Below are positions 25,579 to 34,365 of a stretch of 64,000 nt of DNA, piece by piece. This stretch comes from Aminobacter aminovorans (GTDB lineage Bacteria > Pseudomonadota > Alphaproteobacteria > Rhizobiales > Rhizobiaceae): the NCBI RefSeq assembly GCF_900445235.1, contig NZ_UFSM01000001.1, forward strand, positions 62,001-126,000. Reading direction: 5' to 3'. A program made the position numbers and the translations under genes. How positions within the stretch are numbered: the stretch's first letter is position 1; each line of letters begins with the position of its first letter. The notes under the pieces were generated by a model. That model worked only from the letters and a program-made list of their open reading frames with translations, was not told where the DNA came from and made no database searches.

Positions 25579-26007
25579 ATGCGGCCCTCGGCGATCCTCG
25601 AATCTGCGCTCTACGTCACCGACCTCGATGCCGCGGAAGTGTTCTACGGCGAGGTGATGGGGCTGGAACGGATCGCCAAGGTGCCGGGGCGGCATGTGTT
25701 CTTCCGCTGCGGCCAGGGCGTGCTGCTGTTGTTCAACGCGGAAGCGACCAGACAGCCACCGAGGCCCGATGCCACGCTGCCGGTGCCGCCGCATGGCACA
25801 TGCGGCCAGGGGCATCTGTGCTTTGCCGCGACTGCCGAGGAAGTCGAACTTTGGAAGACGCGGCTCGAAGGCAAAGGCATTGCCATCGAAGCCGATTTCG
25901 AATGGCCCTCCCCCGAGAAGGACATGAGGGGCGGCCGTTCCATCTATTTCCGCGATCCGTCGGGCAATTCGCTTGAGATCGCCGAGCCGAAACTATGGGG
26001 CCTTTGA
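25579..26007 (+). CDS. VOC-family (glyoxalase/bleomycin-resistance-like) protein
   Basis: A 142-residue protein with the two beta-alpha-beta3 units of the VOC fold: [28 protein letters not shown] at the start and [19 protein letters not shown] at the end. Metal-binding His and Glu positions are plausible (HVFFRC, GHLCFA, LEIAE). The substrate is unknown. It starts ten bases after rph, and its TGA overlaps the rdgB ATG by one base. Confidence 0.8.
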   Translation: MRPSAILESALYVTDLDAAEVFYGEVMGLERIAKVPGRHVFFRCGQGVLLLFNAEATRQPPRPDATLPVPPHGTCGQGHLCFAATAEEVELWKTRLEGKGIAIEADFEWPSPEKDMRGGRSIYFRDPSGNSLEIAEPKLWGL

Positions 26008-26654
26008 TGCGCAAGCTTGCCGACAATGAAATTGTGATCGCCAGCCACAATGCCGGCAAGCTGCGCGAATTCGCCGAGCTGATGGCGCCGTTCGGCATCG
26101 GCGCCAAGTCTGCCAAGGAATATGGCCTGCCCGAACCCGACGAGACCGGCACCACCTTCGAGGAAAATGCCTACATCAAGGCGCTGGCCGCAGCGACCGC
26201 GACCGGCCTGCCGGCGATGTCGGACGATTCGGGCCTTGTGGTCGACGCGCTCGACGGCGCGCCCGGCGTCTACACCGCAAACTGGGCAGAAAAGCCGGAC
26301 GGCACGCGCGACTTCGCCATGGCGATGCAGCGCACCGAGGACGCCCTGCAGGAGCGCGGCGCCAAGGCCGCCGAGCAGCGCACCGGCCGCTTCGTCGCCG
26401 TCATCTGCCTGGCCTGGCCCGATGGGCACGCCGAATATTTCCGCGGGGAGGCCGAAGGCAATCTCGTCTGGCCGCCGCGCGGCGAAAAGGGTTTCGGCTA
26501 CGACCCGGTGTTCCTGCCCGAAGGCTTCGACAAGACGTTCGGCGAGATGAGCGCCGAGGAAAAGCATGGCTGGAAGCCAGGCCAGGCCGACGCGCTGTCG
26601 CACCGGGCCCGCGCCTTCCAGAAATTCGCCCGCGCCATGCTCGGTTCGGCCTGA
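26007..26654 (+). CDS. rdgB: non-canonical purine NTP pyrophosphatase (RdgB/HAM1)
   Basis: A 215-residue house-cleaning enzyme that hydrolyses ITP, dITP and XTP to monophosphates. It has [47 protein letters not shown] and [11 protein letters not shown] followed by [22 protein letters not shown] C-terminal residues. Start ATG 26007 overlaps the upstream stop by one base, and the stop overlaps hemW in the same way. Confidence 0.95.
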   Translation: MRKLADNEIVIASHNAGKLREFAELMAPFGIGAKSAKEYGLPEPDETGTTFEENAYIKALAAATATGLPAMSDDSGLVVDALDGAPGVYTANWAEKPDGTRDFAMAMQRTEDALQERGAKAAEQRTGRFVAVICLAWPDGHAEYFRGEAEGNLVWPPRGEKGFGYDPVFLPEGFDKTFGEMSAEEKHGWKPGQADALSHRARAFQKFARAMLGSA

Positions 26655-27820
26655 TGGCGTTTGCGTCGCTCAGCCGCGACCCCGGCTTCGGCGTTTATGT
26701 GCACTGGCCGTTCTGCGCGGCCAAATGCCCTTACTGCGACTTCAACAGCCATGTCCGCCACCAGCCGGTGGACCAGGAACGCTTTGCCCGCGCCTTTGCC
26801 ACCGAACTCGCAAGCATGCGCGCCCGCACCGGGCCGCGCGAGGTGACGAGCGTGTTCCTCGGCGGCGGTACGCCCTCGCTGATGCGGCCGGAGACGGTGG
26901 GCGCCGTACTGGAAGCCATCGCCGCCAACTGGACGATCGCTGATAACGCCGAGATCACGCTCGAGGCGAACCCATCGTCGGTGGAAGCAGAGCGCTTCCG
27001 CGGCTATCGCTCGGCCGGCGTCAATCGCGTGTCACTGGGGGTGCAGGCGCTGAACGACGGGGATTTGCGCTTCCTCGGGCGGCTGCACAATGTCGAGGAG
27101 GCGCTGCATGCCATCGGCCTGGCGCGCGAGATCTTTCCGCGGCTGTCCTTCGACCTGATCTATGCCCGGCCGGGCCAGAAGCCTGAGGATTGGGCGGCGG
27201 AGCTTAAGCAGGCGATCGGCTATGCCGTCGACCATCTGTCGCTGTACCAGCTGACGATCGAGGAAGGCACGCGCTTCTTCCAGCTCTACAATGCCGGCAA
27301 ATTCGAGATCCCGGACGGCGAACATGCCGCCGAGCTGTATTCAATCACGCAGGAGGTGACGGCGGCGCATGGCCTGCCGGCCTACGAGATTTCCAACCAC
27401 GCCAAACCAGGCGCCGAGAGCCGGCACAACCTGACCTACTGGCGCTACGGCGAATATGTCGGCGTCGGCCCCGGCGCGCATGGGCGCTTCCTGGAGGACG
27501 GAACGCGCATCGTCACCATCGCCGAGAAGCTGCCGGAGCGCTGGGTCGAACTGGTCGAGCAGCAGGGCCACGGCGTCGTTGGCGGCGAGACGCTGAACCG
27601 CTCCGAGGAAGCGGACGAATTCCTGCTGATGGGCCTCAGGCTTGTCGAGGGCATCGATCTCGCCCGCTACGAGCAGCTTTCCGGCAAGTCCTTGTCTTCG
27701 GCGCGGCTGTCGATCCTGCAGGGCGAAGGGCTGGTGGCACCGATCGGCAATTCGCGCCTGCGCGCGACGCCGGAGGGCATGATCGTGCTCGATGCCGTCG
27801 TCGCTGATCTGGCGCGGTAG
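26654..27820 (+). CDS. hemW: HemW heme chaperone (radical SAM)
   Basis: A 388-residue radical SAM protein related to HemN. The cluster motif is CAAKCPYC (Cys21, Cys25, Cys28), in HWPFC..; then GGGTPSLM, ITLEANPSSVE and VNRVSLGVQ. The CxxxCxxC motif without the fourth Cys found in true HemN, and the length of about 390, favour HemW, which binds heme, over a coproporphyrinogen dehydrogenase. Start overlaps rdgB by one base. Confidence 0.92.
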   Translation: MAFASLSRDPGFGVYVHWPFCAAKCPYCDFNSHVRHQPVDQERFARAFATELASMRARTGPREVTSVFLGGGTPSLMRPETVGAVLEAIAANWTIADNAEITLEANPSSVEAERFRGYRSAGVNRVSLGVQALNDGDLRFLGRLHNVEEALHAIGLAREIFPRLSFDLIYARPGQKPEDWAAELKQAIGYAVDHLSLYQLTIEEGTRFFQLYNAGKFEIPDGEHAAELYSITQEVTAAHGLPAYEISNHAKPGAESRHNLTYWRYGEYVGVGPGAHGRFLEDGTRIVTIAEKLPERWVELVEQQGHGVVGGETLNRSEEADEFLLMGLRLVEGIDLARYEQLSGKSLSSARLSILQGEGLVAPIGNSRLRATPEGMIVLDAVVADLAR

Positions 27821-27831
27821 CGGAGGCTGCG

Positions 27832-28152
27832 GTGAAGAACGTGCTCTTCGTCTGCAGTCAGAACAAGTTGCGCAGCCCGACCGCCGAGCAGGTGTTTGCC
27901 ACCCGCCGCGACATCGAGGTCGATTCCGCTGGTACCAATCATGACGCCGAGAACCCGCTGACGCCGGAACTTGTCGCCTGGGCCGACTTCATCTTCGTGA
28001 TGGAAAAGACCCACCGCACCAAGCTGCAGAAGAAGTTCGCCAAGGCGCTCAAGGCGCGCGTCGTCTGCCTCGACATTCCCGACGACTACGCCTTCATGGA
28101 CCCGGCGCTGGTCGCGCTGCTGGAAGAGCGGGTGCCGAAGCACCTGCGCTGA
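27832..28152 (+). CDS. low-molecular-weight protein tyrosine phosphatase-like protein
   Basis: A 106-residue protein. The phosphatase P-loop CxxxxxRS is at residues 8-15 (CSQNKLRS), and a later DIPDDYAFMDP segment may supply the general-acid Asp. It is shorter than classical LMW-PTPs (about 150 residues), so activity is uncertain. GTG 27832 is the start, with GGAGG upstream. It converges with the GNAT gene six bases away. Confidence 0.72.
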   Translation: MKNVLFVCSQNKLRSPTAEQVFATRRDIEVDSAGTNHDAENPLTPELVAWADFIFVMEKTHRTKLQKKFAKALKARVVCLDIPDDYAFMDPALVALLEERVPKHLR

Positions 28153-28158
28153 GCCCGA

Positions 28159-28632
28159 TCAGGCCTTCCGCTTCAGCGAAAACACGTTGAGCCCCTCGAC
28201 GTCTTCCTCGATGCGCTGCCAGCCGAGCCGCTCGTAGAAGGCGGAGACGGCGGGTTTGGCACAGAGATAGGCAGTGTCGAAACCCTGCAGGAACGCTGCT
28301 TCCGCCCCGGCCTGGACAAGTGCTGCGCCGATGCCGGATTTCCTGGCGGCTTCATCGACCCAGACGGCGGCCACCCATGGCGAATATTGCGGCCGCGCTT
28401 CCAGATCGCTTTCGATCAGATGGGCGGTGCCGAGGAAGGTGTCGCGGTCATGGGCGACGAGCGCCTGCGGCAGGCCGGTCGAAGCAAAATTCTCGTCGAC
28501 AAGTCCCCGGATGAAGGCAAGTTCATGGCCGTCCTGGCGCCACCAGGCATTCCAGATGCGGACGGCAACGTCGCCAGCAAATTCCGGCCTGTCGCGAAGA
28601 TCGGAGATCGAATAGGTCTTGTGCGTCGCCAT
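28159..28632 (-). CDS. GNAT-family N-acetyltransferase
   Basis: A 157-residue GNAT protein. The acetyl-CoA region is seen in VAAVWVDEAARKSGIGAALVQAGAEAAFLQG (motif A, with R-x-x-G-I-G), then AYLCAKPAVSAFYERLGWQ (motif B). The acceptor is unknown. It is convergent with the phosphatase-like gene. Confidence 0.8.
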   Translation of the reverse strand: MATHKTYSISDLRDRPEFAGDVAVRIWNAWWRQDGHELAFIRGLVDENFASTGLPQALVAHDRDTFLGTAHLIESDLEARPQYSPWVAAVWVDEAARKSGIGAALVQAGAEAAFLQGFDTAYLCAKPAVSAFYERLGWQRIEEDVEGLNVFSLKRKA

Positions 28633-28724
28633 GGTGTCAGCCTGATTTCGAAGACTTCAAGCGCCGGGTACAGCATGCGCAAGCAACTATCCAGCAGCCA
28701 AGAGATCAGAACAAAGGAGCCAAC

Positions 28725-29158
28725 ATGAACACCGCAGTCGCATCCTGGCAGCTCTGGGCGGTGCTTTCGGCCATCTTTGCGGCACTGACGGCGATCTTTG
28801 CCAAGGTCGGCATCGAGAACATCAACTCGGATTTCGCCACGCTGATCGGGTGGTGATCCTGCTAGTGCTGGCTGGAATCGCGGCCGCCACCGGGCAAGCG
28901 CAGGCGCTGGATTCGATTTCGGGGAAGACTTATGCCTTCCTGATCCTATCGGGGCTGGCCACGGGGGCGTCCTGGCTTTGTTACTTCCGCGCGTTGAAGC
29001 TCGGAAATGCGGCGCAGGTGGCGCCGATCGACAAGCTAAGCGTCGTTCTTGTCGCGGTGTTTGGCGTCATTTTCCTTGGCGAGAGACTTGGCACGGCGAA
29101 TTGGCTCGGCATCGCGCTGATCGCGGCGGGGGCGGTGCTGGTCGCCACCAAGGCGTGA
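28725..29158 (+). pseudogene. EamA-family transporter broken by a frameshift
   Basis: ATG 28725 (AAAGGAG upstream) opens a frame reading MNTAVASWQLWAVLSAIFAA.. that ends at TGA 28854-28856 after ..DFATLIGW. The next frame continues the same protein from about 28847 (R-VVILLVLAGIAAATG..LSVVLVAVFGVIFLGERLG..) to 29158. The join suggests loss of about four bases near 28845-28850, where family members usually read ..FATxIRTVVILL. Together the parts make a normal EamA protein of about 140 residues with four to five helices. It may be a true pseudogene or a sequencing error. The downstream part alone is a 102-residue ORF. Confidence 0.75.
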
Positions 29159-29374
29159 GGGTGGTGCCGCCTTGGTGGCAGCGTCGAGGCGGGAGATGAA
29201 GGCGTCGAAGCGATAGGGCATGGCCGGTACGATTGCCTCTGTTCACGAATCGCTATGTTCCGATCCGCGGCGGCGATTTGCTTCCCGCACTATGGCAAAG
29301 CCATGGCAGAATCGATCACATCCTTTTGCAAGCGGGGCCCGGCCATGCCAATGAGAGGGTGAAAGCGAGGCGGC

Positions 29375-30274
29375 GTGCAGAACAACGAAAACAAGCGGGT
29401 CTATGTCATCGGCCAGACCGAGATCGCGGCGAGGCCGCTGACGCCGGCGCTCTATCTGGTGGCGACTCCGATCGGCAATCTAGGCGACATCACGCTGCGC
29501 GCGCTTGAGACGCTGGCCGGCGCAGATCATGTCGCCTGCGAGGACACGCGGGTCACCCGCGTCTTGCTCGACCGCTATGGCATTCGCCAGCGGCCGACCG
29601 CCTATCACGAGCACAATGCCAGCGAGGCCGGGCCACGGCTGATCGAGGCGCTGGAGAACGGACGCAGCGTGGCGCTGGTATCGGACGCCGGCACGCCTTT
29701 AGTCTCCGATCCGGGTTTTCGCCTTGTCGGGCAAGCGCAGGAGCGCGGCATCCGCGTCGTGCCGATCCCCGGCGCTTCGGCGGTGCTGGCCGCGCTGACC
29801 GCCTCGGGGCTGCCCTCGGACGCCTTCTTTTTCGCCGGCTTCCTGCCGGTCAAGGACGGGCAGAAGCGGACACGGCTCGAAGAGGTCAGGGCCGTGCCCG
29901 GCACGCTGATCTTTTTCGAATCGCCGCGCCGGCTGGCCGATACGCTCGAAGCGATGGCCGAGGTGCTCGGCGCCAGGCAGGCGGCGATCGGGCGTGAACT
30001 GACCAAGGCCTTCGAGGAAATCCGCACCGGCACGCTGGCAGAACTCTCGGCGCACTATGCCGAGGCCGATACGCCGAAGGGCGAGATCGTCATCTCAGTC
30101 GCGCCGCCCGAGGAGCGGACCGAATCTGCCGACGACGTCGACAAGCTTTTGCTGTCGCTAGCCAAGGAAATGCCGGCGTCGAAGGCGGCGGCGGAAGCCG
30201 CACGCATGACCGGCCAGCCGAAGCCTGCGCTCTATCGCCGGTTGCTGGAGCTCAGGGAAGGATCCGGTGACTGA
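29375..30274 (+). CDS. rsmI: 16S rRNA 2'-O-ribose C1402 methyltransferase RsmI
   Basis: A 299-residue SAM-dependent tetrapyrrole-methylase-fold enzyme. It has [47 protein letters not shown] and [13 protein letters not shown], all diagnostic of RsmI. It methylates C1402 of 16S rRNA. GTG 29375 follows GAGG. It overlaps the yraN gene by eight bases, the common rsmI-yraN order. Confidence 0.94.
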   Translation: MQNNENKRVYVIGQTEIAARPLTPALYLVATPIGNLGDITLRALETLAGADHVACEDTRVTRVLLDRYGIRQRPTAYHEHNASEAGPRLIEALENGRSVALVSDAGTPLVSDPGFRLVGQAQERGIRVVPIPGASAVLAALTASGLPSDAFFFAGFLPVKDGQKRTRLEEVRAVPGTLIFFESPRRLADTLEAMAEVLGARQAAIGRELTKAFEEIRTGTLAELSAHYAEADTPKGEIVISVAPPEERTESADDVDKLLLSLAKEMPASKAAAEAARMTGQPKPALYRRLLELREGSGD

Positions 30275-30638
30275 GCGGCTCGCCCGGCAGAAGGCACATA
30301 GCCGCGGCCACCGCGGCGAATGGCTGGCCGCGCTCGCGCTGATGCTCAAGGGCTACCGGATCGTCGCCCGGCGCTACAAGACCAAGCTTGGCGAGATCGA
30401 CCTGATCGCCCGGCGCGGCGACTTGGTGCTGATCGTCGAGGTAAAGGCGCGGAAAACGCTGATCGAGGCGATGGACGCCGTCGCCTACGGTTCCGAACGC
30501 CGCATCGAGGGCGCCGCCGATCTGTGGCTGGCGCGGCAGCCCGACTACGGCAAGCTGTCGGTACGTTTCGACATGGTGGCGGTGCTGCCACGGCGCTGGC
30601 CGGTGCATGTCGAGAATGCCTTCCACGGCAGGAACTGA
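30267..30638 (+). CDS. YraN family (UPF0102) endonuclease-fold protein
   Basis: A 123-residue protein with the nuclease-fold motif [21 protein letters not shown] (D and E-V-K of the PD-(D/E)XK type) after [26 protein letters not shown]. The family's substrate is not settled. GTG 30267 overlaps the rsmI stop by eight bases. Confidence 0.88.
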   Translation: MTERLARQKAHSRGHRGEWLAALALMLKGYRIVARRYKTKLGEIDLIARRGDLVLIVEVKARKTLIEAMDAVAYGSERRIEGAADLWLARQPDYGKLSVRFDMVAVLPRRWPVHVENAFHGRN

Positions 30639-30758
30639 GCATCGTACGATCCGTTAGGCCTTTACGCCTGCGGACAATGCCCTTAACAGGCCTCGCAAAG
30701 CCTGCGATGCGGGCGATCGAGGTTCGCGCCGAGGGCGCCCGAGTTACTGGAGATGGCA

Positions 30759-30989
30759 ATGTCCCTGCCCGACCGCCTGAGCAACGACCCGCGCAGCCCC
30801 TTTTTCAACGCCGAGGCGCTGCAGGCGGGCGTCGGCATCCTGTTCAACGGCAAAGAACGCCAGGACGTCAGCGAGTATTGCGTCAGCGAAGGCTGGGTCC
30901 GCGTGCCGGCGGGCAAGTCGAAGGATCGCTACGGCGAGCCGATCACCATCAAGCTCAAGGGCACCGTCGAGGCTTTTCCGAAGCCTTGA
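30759..30989 (+). CDS. DUF3297 family protein
   Basis: A 76-residue protein matching DUF3297: MSLPDRLSNDPRSPFFNAEAL..VGILFNGKERQDVSEYCVSEGWVRVPAGKSKDRYGEP..IKLKGTVEAF. ATG 30759 was preferred to ATG 30753 because GGAG lies six bases before it. The function is unknown. Confidence 0.82.
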   Translation: MSLPDRLSNDPRSPFFNAEALQAGVGILFNGKERQDVSEYCVSEGWVRVPAGKSKDRYGEPITIKLKGTVEAFPKP

Positions 30990-31027
30990 GGCAACTGCGC
31001 GGCGAAGGCCGCCGGCAAGCACCCACT

Positions 31028-31044
31028 CCGGTTCGCTGCGCGAA
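31028..31044. repeat. REP-like hairpin after DUF3297
   Basis: GGTTCG-N5-CGAACC, followed by pyrimidine-rich text (CCACCTCTCCCCCTCGACAGG), lies between convergent genes and resembles the other intergenic palindromes of this window. Confidence 0.35.
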
Positions 31045-31138
31045 CCACCTCTCCCCCTCGACAGGCGGGACAGACGCGCTGCCCTGCGACCAGCGGTGCA
31101 TTGGCGCGAAAGCTCTCGACCTGGCGGGTGGGGTCAGG

Positions 31139-31411
31139 TCAGCCGGTGATGTTGAAGCCAGCCGCTGCCGGATCGGCGGGCTCGGGCACGACACTTCCGA
31201 CGTGAGCGCCGGGTGGCCCCTGCCAACATGCCTCGAGCATCGAGGCGACTGCTTCTTCCGGACCTGAAATCAGCGCGGTGACGGATCCGTCACGCTCGTT
31301 GCGAACCCAGCCATTCAGGCCGAGACGCCTAGCCTCGCGCTGTGCCCAGGCGCGGAAGCTGACGCCCTGGACGCGGCCGGTGATGTGGACGAGCACGGCA
31401 CGATCGTTCAT
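31139..31411 (-). CDS. acyP: acylphosphatase
   Basis: A 90-residue enzyme that hydrolyses acyl phosphates. The active site is complete: Arg20 in GRVQGVSFR and Asn38 in GWVRNERDGSV. ATG 31411 follows GGAGGCCAAG; a longer frame to 31540 lacks support. It is convergent with DUF3297 and lies between REP-like repeats. Confidence 0.92.
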   Translation of the reverse strand: MNDRAVLVHITGRVQGVSFRAWAQREARRLGLNGWVRNERDGSVTALISGPEEAVASMLEACWQGPPGAHVGSVVPEPADPAAAGFNITG

Positions 31412-31508
31412 CTTGGCCTCCAAGCGGTAGCCAGTCCCCTTTTGGGGGATGTCTGGGGCGGGGATCCCAACGCACCGCGTCTCGCTACGACTGCCCCCAC
31501 CCTTTGTA

Positions 31509-31526
31509 CCTCCCCGCAAGGGGAGG
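31509..31526. repeat. REP-like hairpin
   Basis: CCTCCCC-GCAA-GGGGAGG is a perfect seven-base stem between the P450 and acylphosphatase genes. Such CCCCGCAAGGGG hairpins recur between rhizobial genes. No T-run follows on the minus strand. Confidence 0.45.
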
Positions 31527-31577
31527 AAGGGCTTTAGCAAGCATTACGCCTACCCATTCTTCGACAAGCTCAGATGC

Positions 31578-32948
31578 CTAGCGCCGCGTCACCCGCATCG
31601 GCAGGCCGCCCTGGGGCTGGGTTGTCAGTTTCTGGACCGGCCATGGCTTGGTTTCGGCGACGGTGTCGAAGCGGAAGCGCGAGAGCAGGATGGCAAGGGC
31701 GATGATGGCTTCCTGCATGGCAAAGCTCATGCCGATGCAGACGCGCGGGCCGGCACCGAAGGGCAGGTACTGGTAGCGGTCGATCTTGTCCCTGTTTTCG
31801 GGATGAAAGCGCTCTGGCAAAAACGCATTGGGCCGGTCCCACAGCTTGTGGTGGCGGTGCACGGTCCAGGGCATGACCAGCACCTGCGCCTTGCGCGGAA
31901 TCTTGAAGCCCTTGTACTCGTCCTCCGCGATCGGTTCGCGGTTGATCGAGGGGGCTGGCGGGTAGAGCCTCAGCGCCTCTTCGAAGGCAGCGCGGGTGAG
32001 CGGCATGCCATCGAGCCATTTCACCGGGTCGGGCTCGCGGGCCAGCACCTCGTCGATTTCCTGCTCGACGCGGTCGCGCTCCCAGGTCGCTTCGGCGAGG
32101 CAGTAGATGGTCCAGCCGAGCGCACGCGCCGTGGTCTCATGCCCGGCGCCGATGAAGGTGATGATGTTGTCCTCGATCTCCTGGCGCGACAGGCCATCGG
32201 GGCCTTCGGCACGCAGCAGAAGCGTCAGGAAATCCTCGGGAGCGCCGTCGGGATTGCGGGCCAGCTTTGCGCTGCGCATCGCCACCGTGTCGGTGACGAT
32301 CTTGCGGAAATAGGCCATGGTCTTGCGGCCCCGGATGCGGGTGAGGCGCGGCAGCCATTCCGGCGCGCGCAACAGGTCGAGCGGGTCGACACGACCCATG
32401 GTCTCGAACAACCGGTCGATTTCATGGGCGAAGCTGCCGGCCTCGCCCGCGATCTCACCCGAAAACAGCGTCTCGGCCAGGATCTCGTAGGTCAGCATGG
32501 TCATGTCCTGGGCGACATCGACAGTGCCTGTTACGTCGTCGTAGCGTTGGACGAAATCGAGGGTACGGGCCAGCATCGGCTGGGCGAAACCGAAGATGTG
32601 GCGCGGCGTAAAAACAGGCGCCATGGCCTTGCGCGACCGCTTCCAGACGTCGCCCTCGGCGGTCAAGAGCCCATCGCGCAGGATTGGACGCAGGATCATC
32701 TGGCGGACGGTCGCCATCTTGTAGTTTCTGGCGTTGTCGACCAGCACGTGGCGGATGAGCCCCGGATCATTGGCAATGACCAGCGGGCCGCCGACACCGT
32801 TCACCGAAATCCAGGGTTCGTTGTAGGATGGCTCACCCCACAGTTCGAGCGGGTTGCGGTAGACGATGCGCATCATCTCCAGCGTCGACGGCGGCGTGGT
32901 GCGCGGCGTCGGCGCGGGCGGGACGAAGGGTTCAGGTCTGGTGTCCAT
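31578..32948 (-). CDS. cytochrome P450
   Basis: A 456-residue soluble P450. The I-helix oxygen motif AGHETT is about residue 260, the K-helix ExxR is EALR, and the heme loop FGAGPRVCIG carries the cysteine thiolate ligand at about residue 404. It is a monooxygenase of unknown substrate and needs external ferredoxin/reductase partners; none is adjacent. ATG 32948 has GAGG upstream; 111 bases of extra upstream frame were not used. Confidence 0.9.
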   Translation of the reverse strand: MDTRPEPFVPPAPTPRTTPPSTLEMMRIVYRNPLELWGEPSYNEPWISVNGVGGPLVIANDPGLIRHVLVDNARNYKMATVRQMILRPILRDGLLTAEGDVWKRSRKAMAPVFTPRHIFGFAQPMLARTLDFVQRYDDVTGTVDVAQDMTMLTYEILAETLFSGEIAGEAGSFAHEIDRLFETMGRVDPLDLLRAPEWLPRLTRIRGRKTMAYFRKIVTDTVAMRSAKLARNPDGAPEDFLTLLLRAEGPDGLSRQEIEDNIITFIGAGHETTARALGWTIYCLAEATWERDRVEQEIDEVLAREPDPVKWLDGMPLTRAAFEEALRLYPPAPSINREPIAEDEYKGFKIPRKAQVLVMPWTVHRHHKLWDRPNAFLPERFHPENRDKIDRYQYLPFGAGPRVCIGMSFAMQEAIIALAILLSRFRFDTVAETKPWPVQKLTTQPQGGLPMRVTRR

Positions 32949-33143
32949 CAACTTTGCCTCATCGGGTGAATGTAGGCATCGAGAGTGCGCGCGTCCATGT
33001 GGCCGAATTTGTCGATGACCGAGATGTGACCCAGTCACCCAAAGGTGCCTTCTTGCCACGGGAGGGTTCGGGCGACTATTTGCTGACAGTCACCTTTTGA
33101 TACCACCTCCACCTACCCCCTAAACTGCCCAAGGACTGAAATC

Positions 33144-33713
33144 TTGAAACACCAGCTCAACATCGTTGTGGCCAGCACCCGCCCAGGCCGCGTCGGCCCT
33201 GTCTTCGCCCGCTGGCTCGATGCCTATGCGCGCGAGCACGGCAAGTTCGAACCCGTCATCACCGACATCGAGGCATTTGGTCTGCCCATCTTCGACGAGC
33301 CCAAGCACCCGAGGCTCGGCCAGTACGAGAACGAACACACCAAGAAATGGTCCGAGGCGATCAAGGCCGGCGACGCCTTCGTGTTCGTGACGCCGGAGTA
33401 CAATTTCTTCGCCGCGCCTGCGCTGGTCAATGCCGTCAACTACCTGGCGCGCGAGTGGAACTACAAGCCGGCGGGCTTCCTGAGCTATGGCGGCGTTTCG
33501 GCCGGTCTGCGCGCCGTACAGTCGGAAAAAATGCTTTTGACGACGCTGAAGATCATGCCGATCCCCGAGGCGATCGCCATTCCCGCGTTCACCCAGCATC
33601 TCCAAGAGAACGGCGAGTTCAAGTCGAACCCACTGATCGACGACAGCGCCAAGACGATGCTCAACGAGCTGTTTCGCTGGAGCGAAGCGCTGAAGCCGCT
33701 GCGTGTCGGCTGA
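33144..33713 (+). CDS. NADPH-dependent FMN reductase family protein
   Basis: A 189-residue flavodoxin-like reductase. It begins KHQLNIVVASTRPGRVGPVFARW (FMN phosphate loop), with VTPEYNFFAAPALVNAVNYL in the middle, the signature for this family. The start appears to be TTG 33144, with AAGGA eight bases upstream; no early in-frame ATG exists. It could be a quinone or azo reductase. It is divergent from the P450 gene, but a functional link is only positional. Confidence 0.82.
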   Translation: MKHQLNIVVASTRPGRVGPVFARWLDAYAREHGKFEPVITDIEAFGLPIFDEPKHPRLGQYENEHTKKWSEAIKAGDAFVFVTPEYNFFAAPALVNAVNYLAREWNYKPAGFLSYGGVSAGLRAVQSEKMLLTTLKIMPIPEAIAIPAFTQHLQENGEFKSNPLIDDSAKTMLNELFRWSEALKPLRVG

Positions 33714-33849
33714 CCACATCGTCCAGGACCACAGCTGAGGCGACGAACACTGTCTTTGCGGAAATTCAACCACCTGGCATGCAACCTATCCCTGTCGGTG
33801 ACGTTTGGCCCATGCAACCAATCAACAGGGAATACACGTGTAGAGTAAC

Positions 33850-34296
33850 ATGATGAACTGCAAGGTGATGGTGGTCGAAGACGAGATCTTCGTTGCCACC
33901 GAAATTGAAAGCATGCTCGAAGAGCTAGGACACCAACCGATTGGCATCGCCATGGACTCGGCGAGCGCCCTCGATCTGGCGCAGCATGCCGAGATAGCGC
34001 TTGTCGACCTCAATTTGCGGGATGGCCCTACCGGCCCTTCGCTGGGCAAGATTCTTGCCGAACAGTTCGGTGTGACGGTGCTGTTCATCACCGCCAATCC
34101 TTCGCAACTGGGCGATGGCGTTCCCGGCACGATCGGCGTTCTGCCCAAGCCGGTGATGGACGAAGAATTGTCCGAGGCGGTCCGATATGCAGTGGCGCGC
34201 CGACACCGCCTTGCCGCCGATCCGCCAACACGGCTGAAGCTTTTTGGAGCGGATAATTGCAATGACCGCGATGACGGGTTTGGCGTAACCGCCTGA
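33850..34296 (+). CDS. single-domain response regulator
   Basis: A 148-residue receiver protein with no output domain. The phospho-acceptor is Asp53 in ALVDLNLRDG, the acidic pocket is VVEDE (residues 8-12), and Thr/Lys switch residues occur in VLFITANPS and GVLPKPV. Rhizobial receivers of this type often work with HWE kinases. The HWE kinase gene converges on it 69 bases away. Two in-frame ATGs (33850 and 33853) are possible; no good ribosome site is visible. Confidence 0.85.
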   Translation: MMNCKVMVVEDEIFVATEIESMLEELGHQPIGIAMDSASALDLAQHAEIALVDLNLRDGPTGPSLGKILAEQFGVTVLFITANPSQLGDGVPGTIGVLPKPVMDEELSEAVRYAVARRHRLAADPPTRLKLFGADNCNDRDDGFGVTA

Positions 34297-34322
34297 CGGA
34301 AGCGCGACGACTCGACACCATT

Positions 34323-34357
34323 AGGGGCGCTCCGGCCGAGGCCGTTGCGCTCCTTTG
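34323..34357 (+). terminator. imperfect GC-rich hairpin between two convergent genes
   Basis: CGGCC-GA-GGCCG with outer GGCGC/GCGCT pairs forms a stem with an interior loop and is followed by TTTG. It could end the receiver transcript. Confidence 0.3.
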
Positions 34358-34365
34358 TCGTCATT

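Noticed and set aside
29159..29374. Possible short gene between the EamA pseudogene and rsmI
   Set aside because: A minus-strand frame starting MPYRFDAF at 29221 runs antisense to the EamA 3' end and shows no family match.
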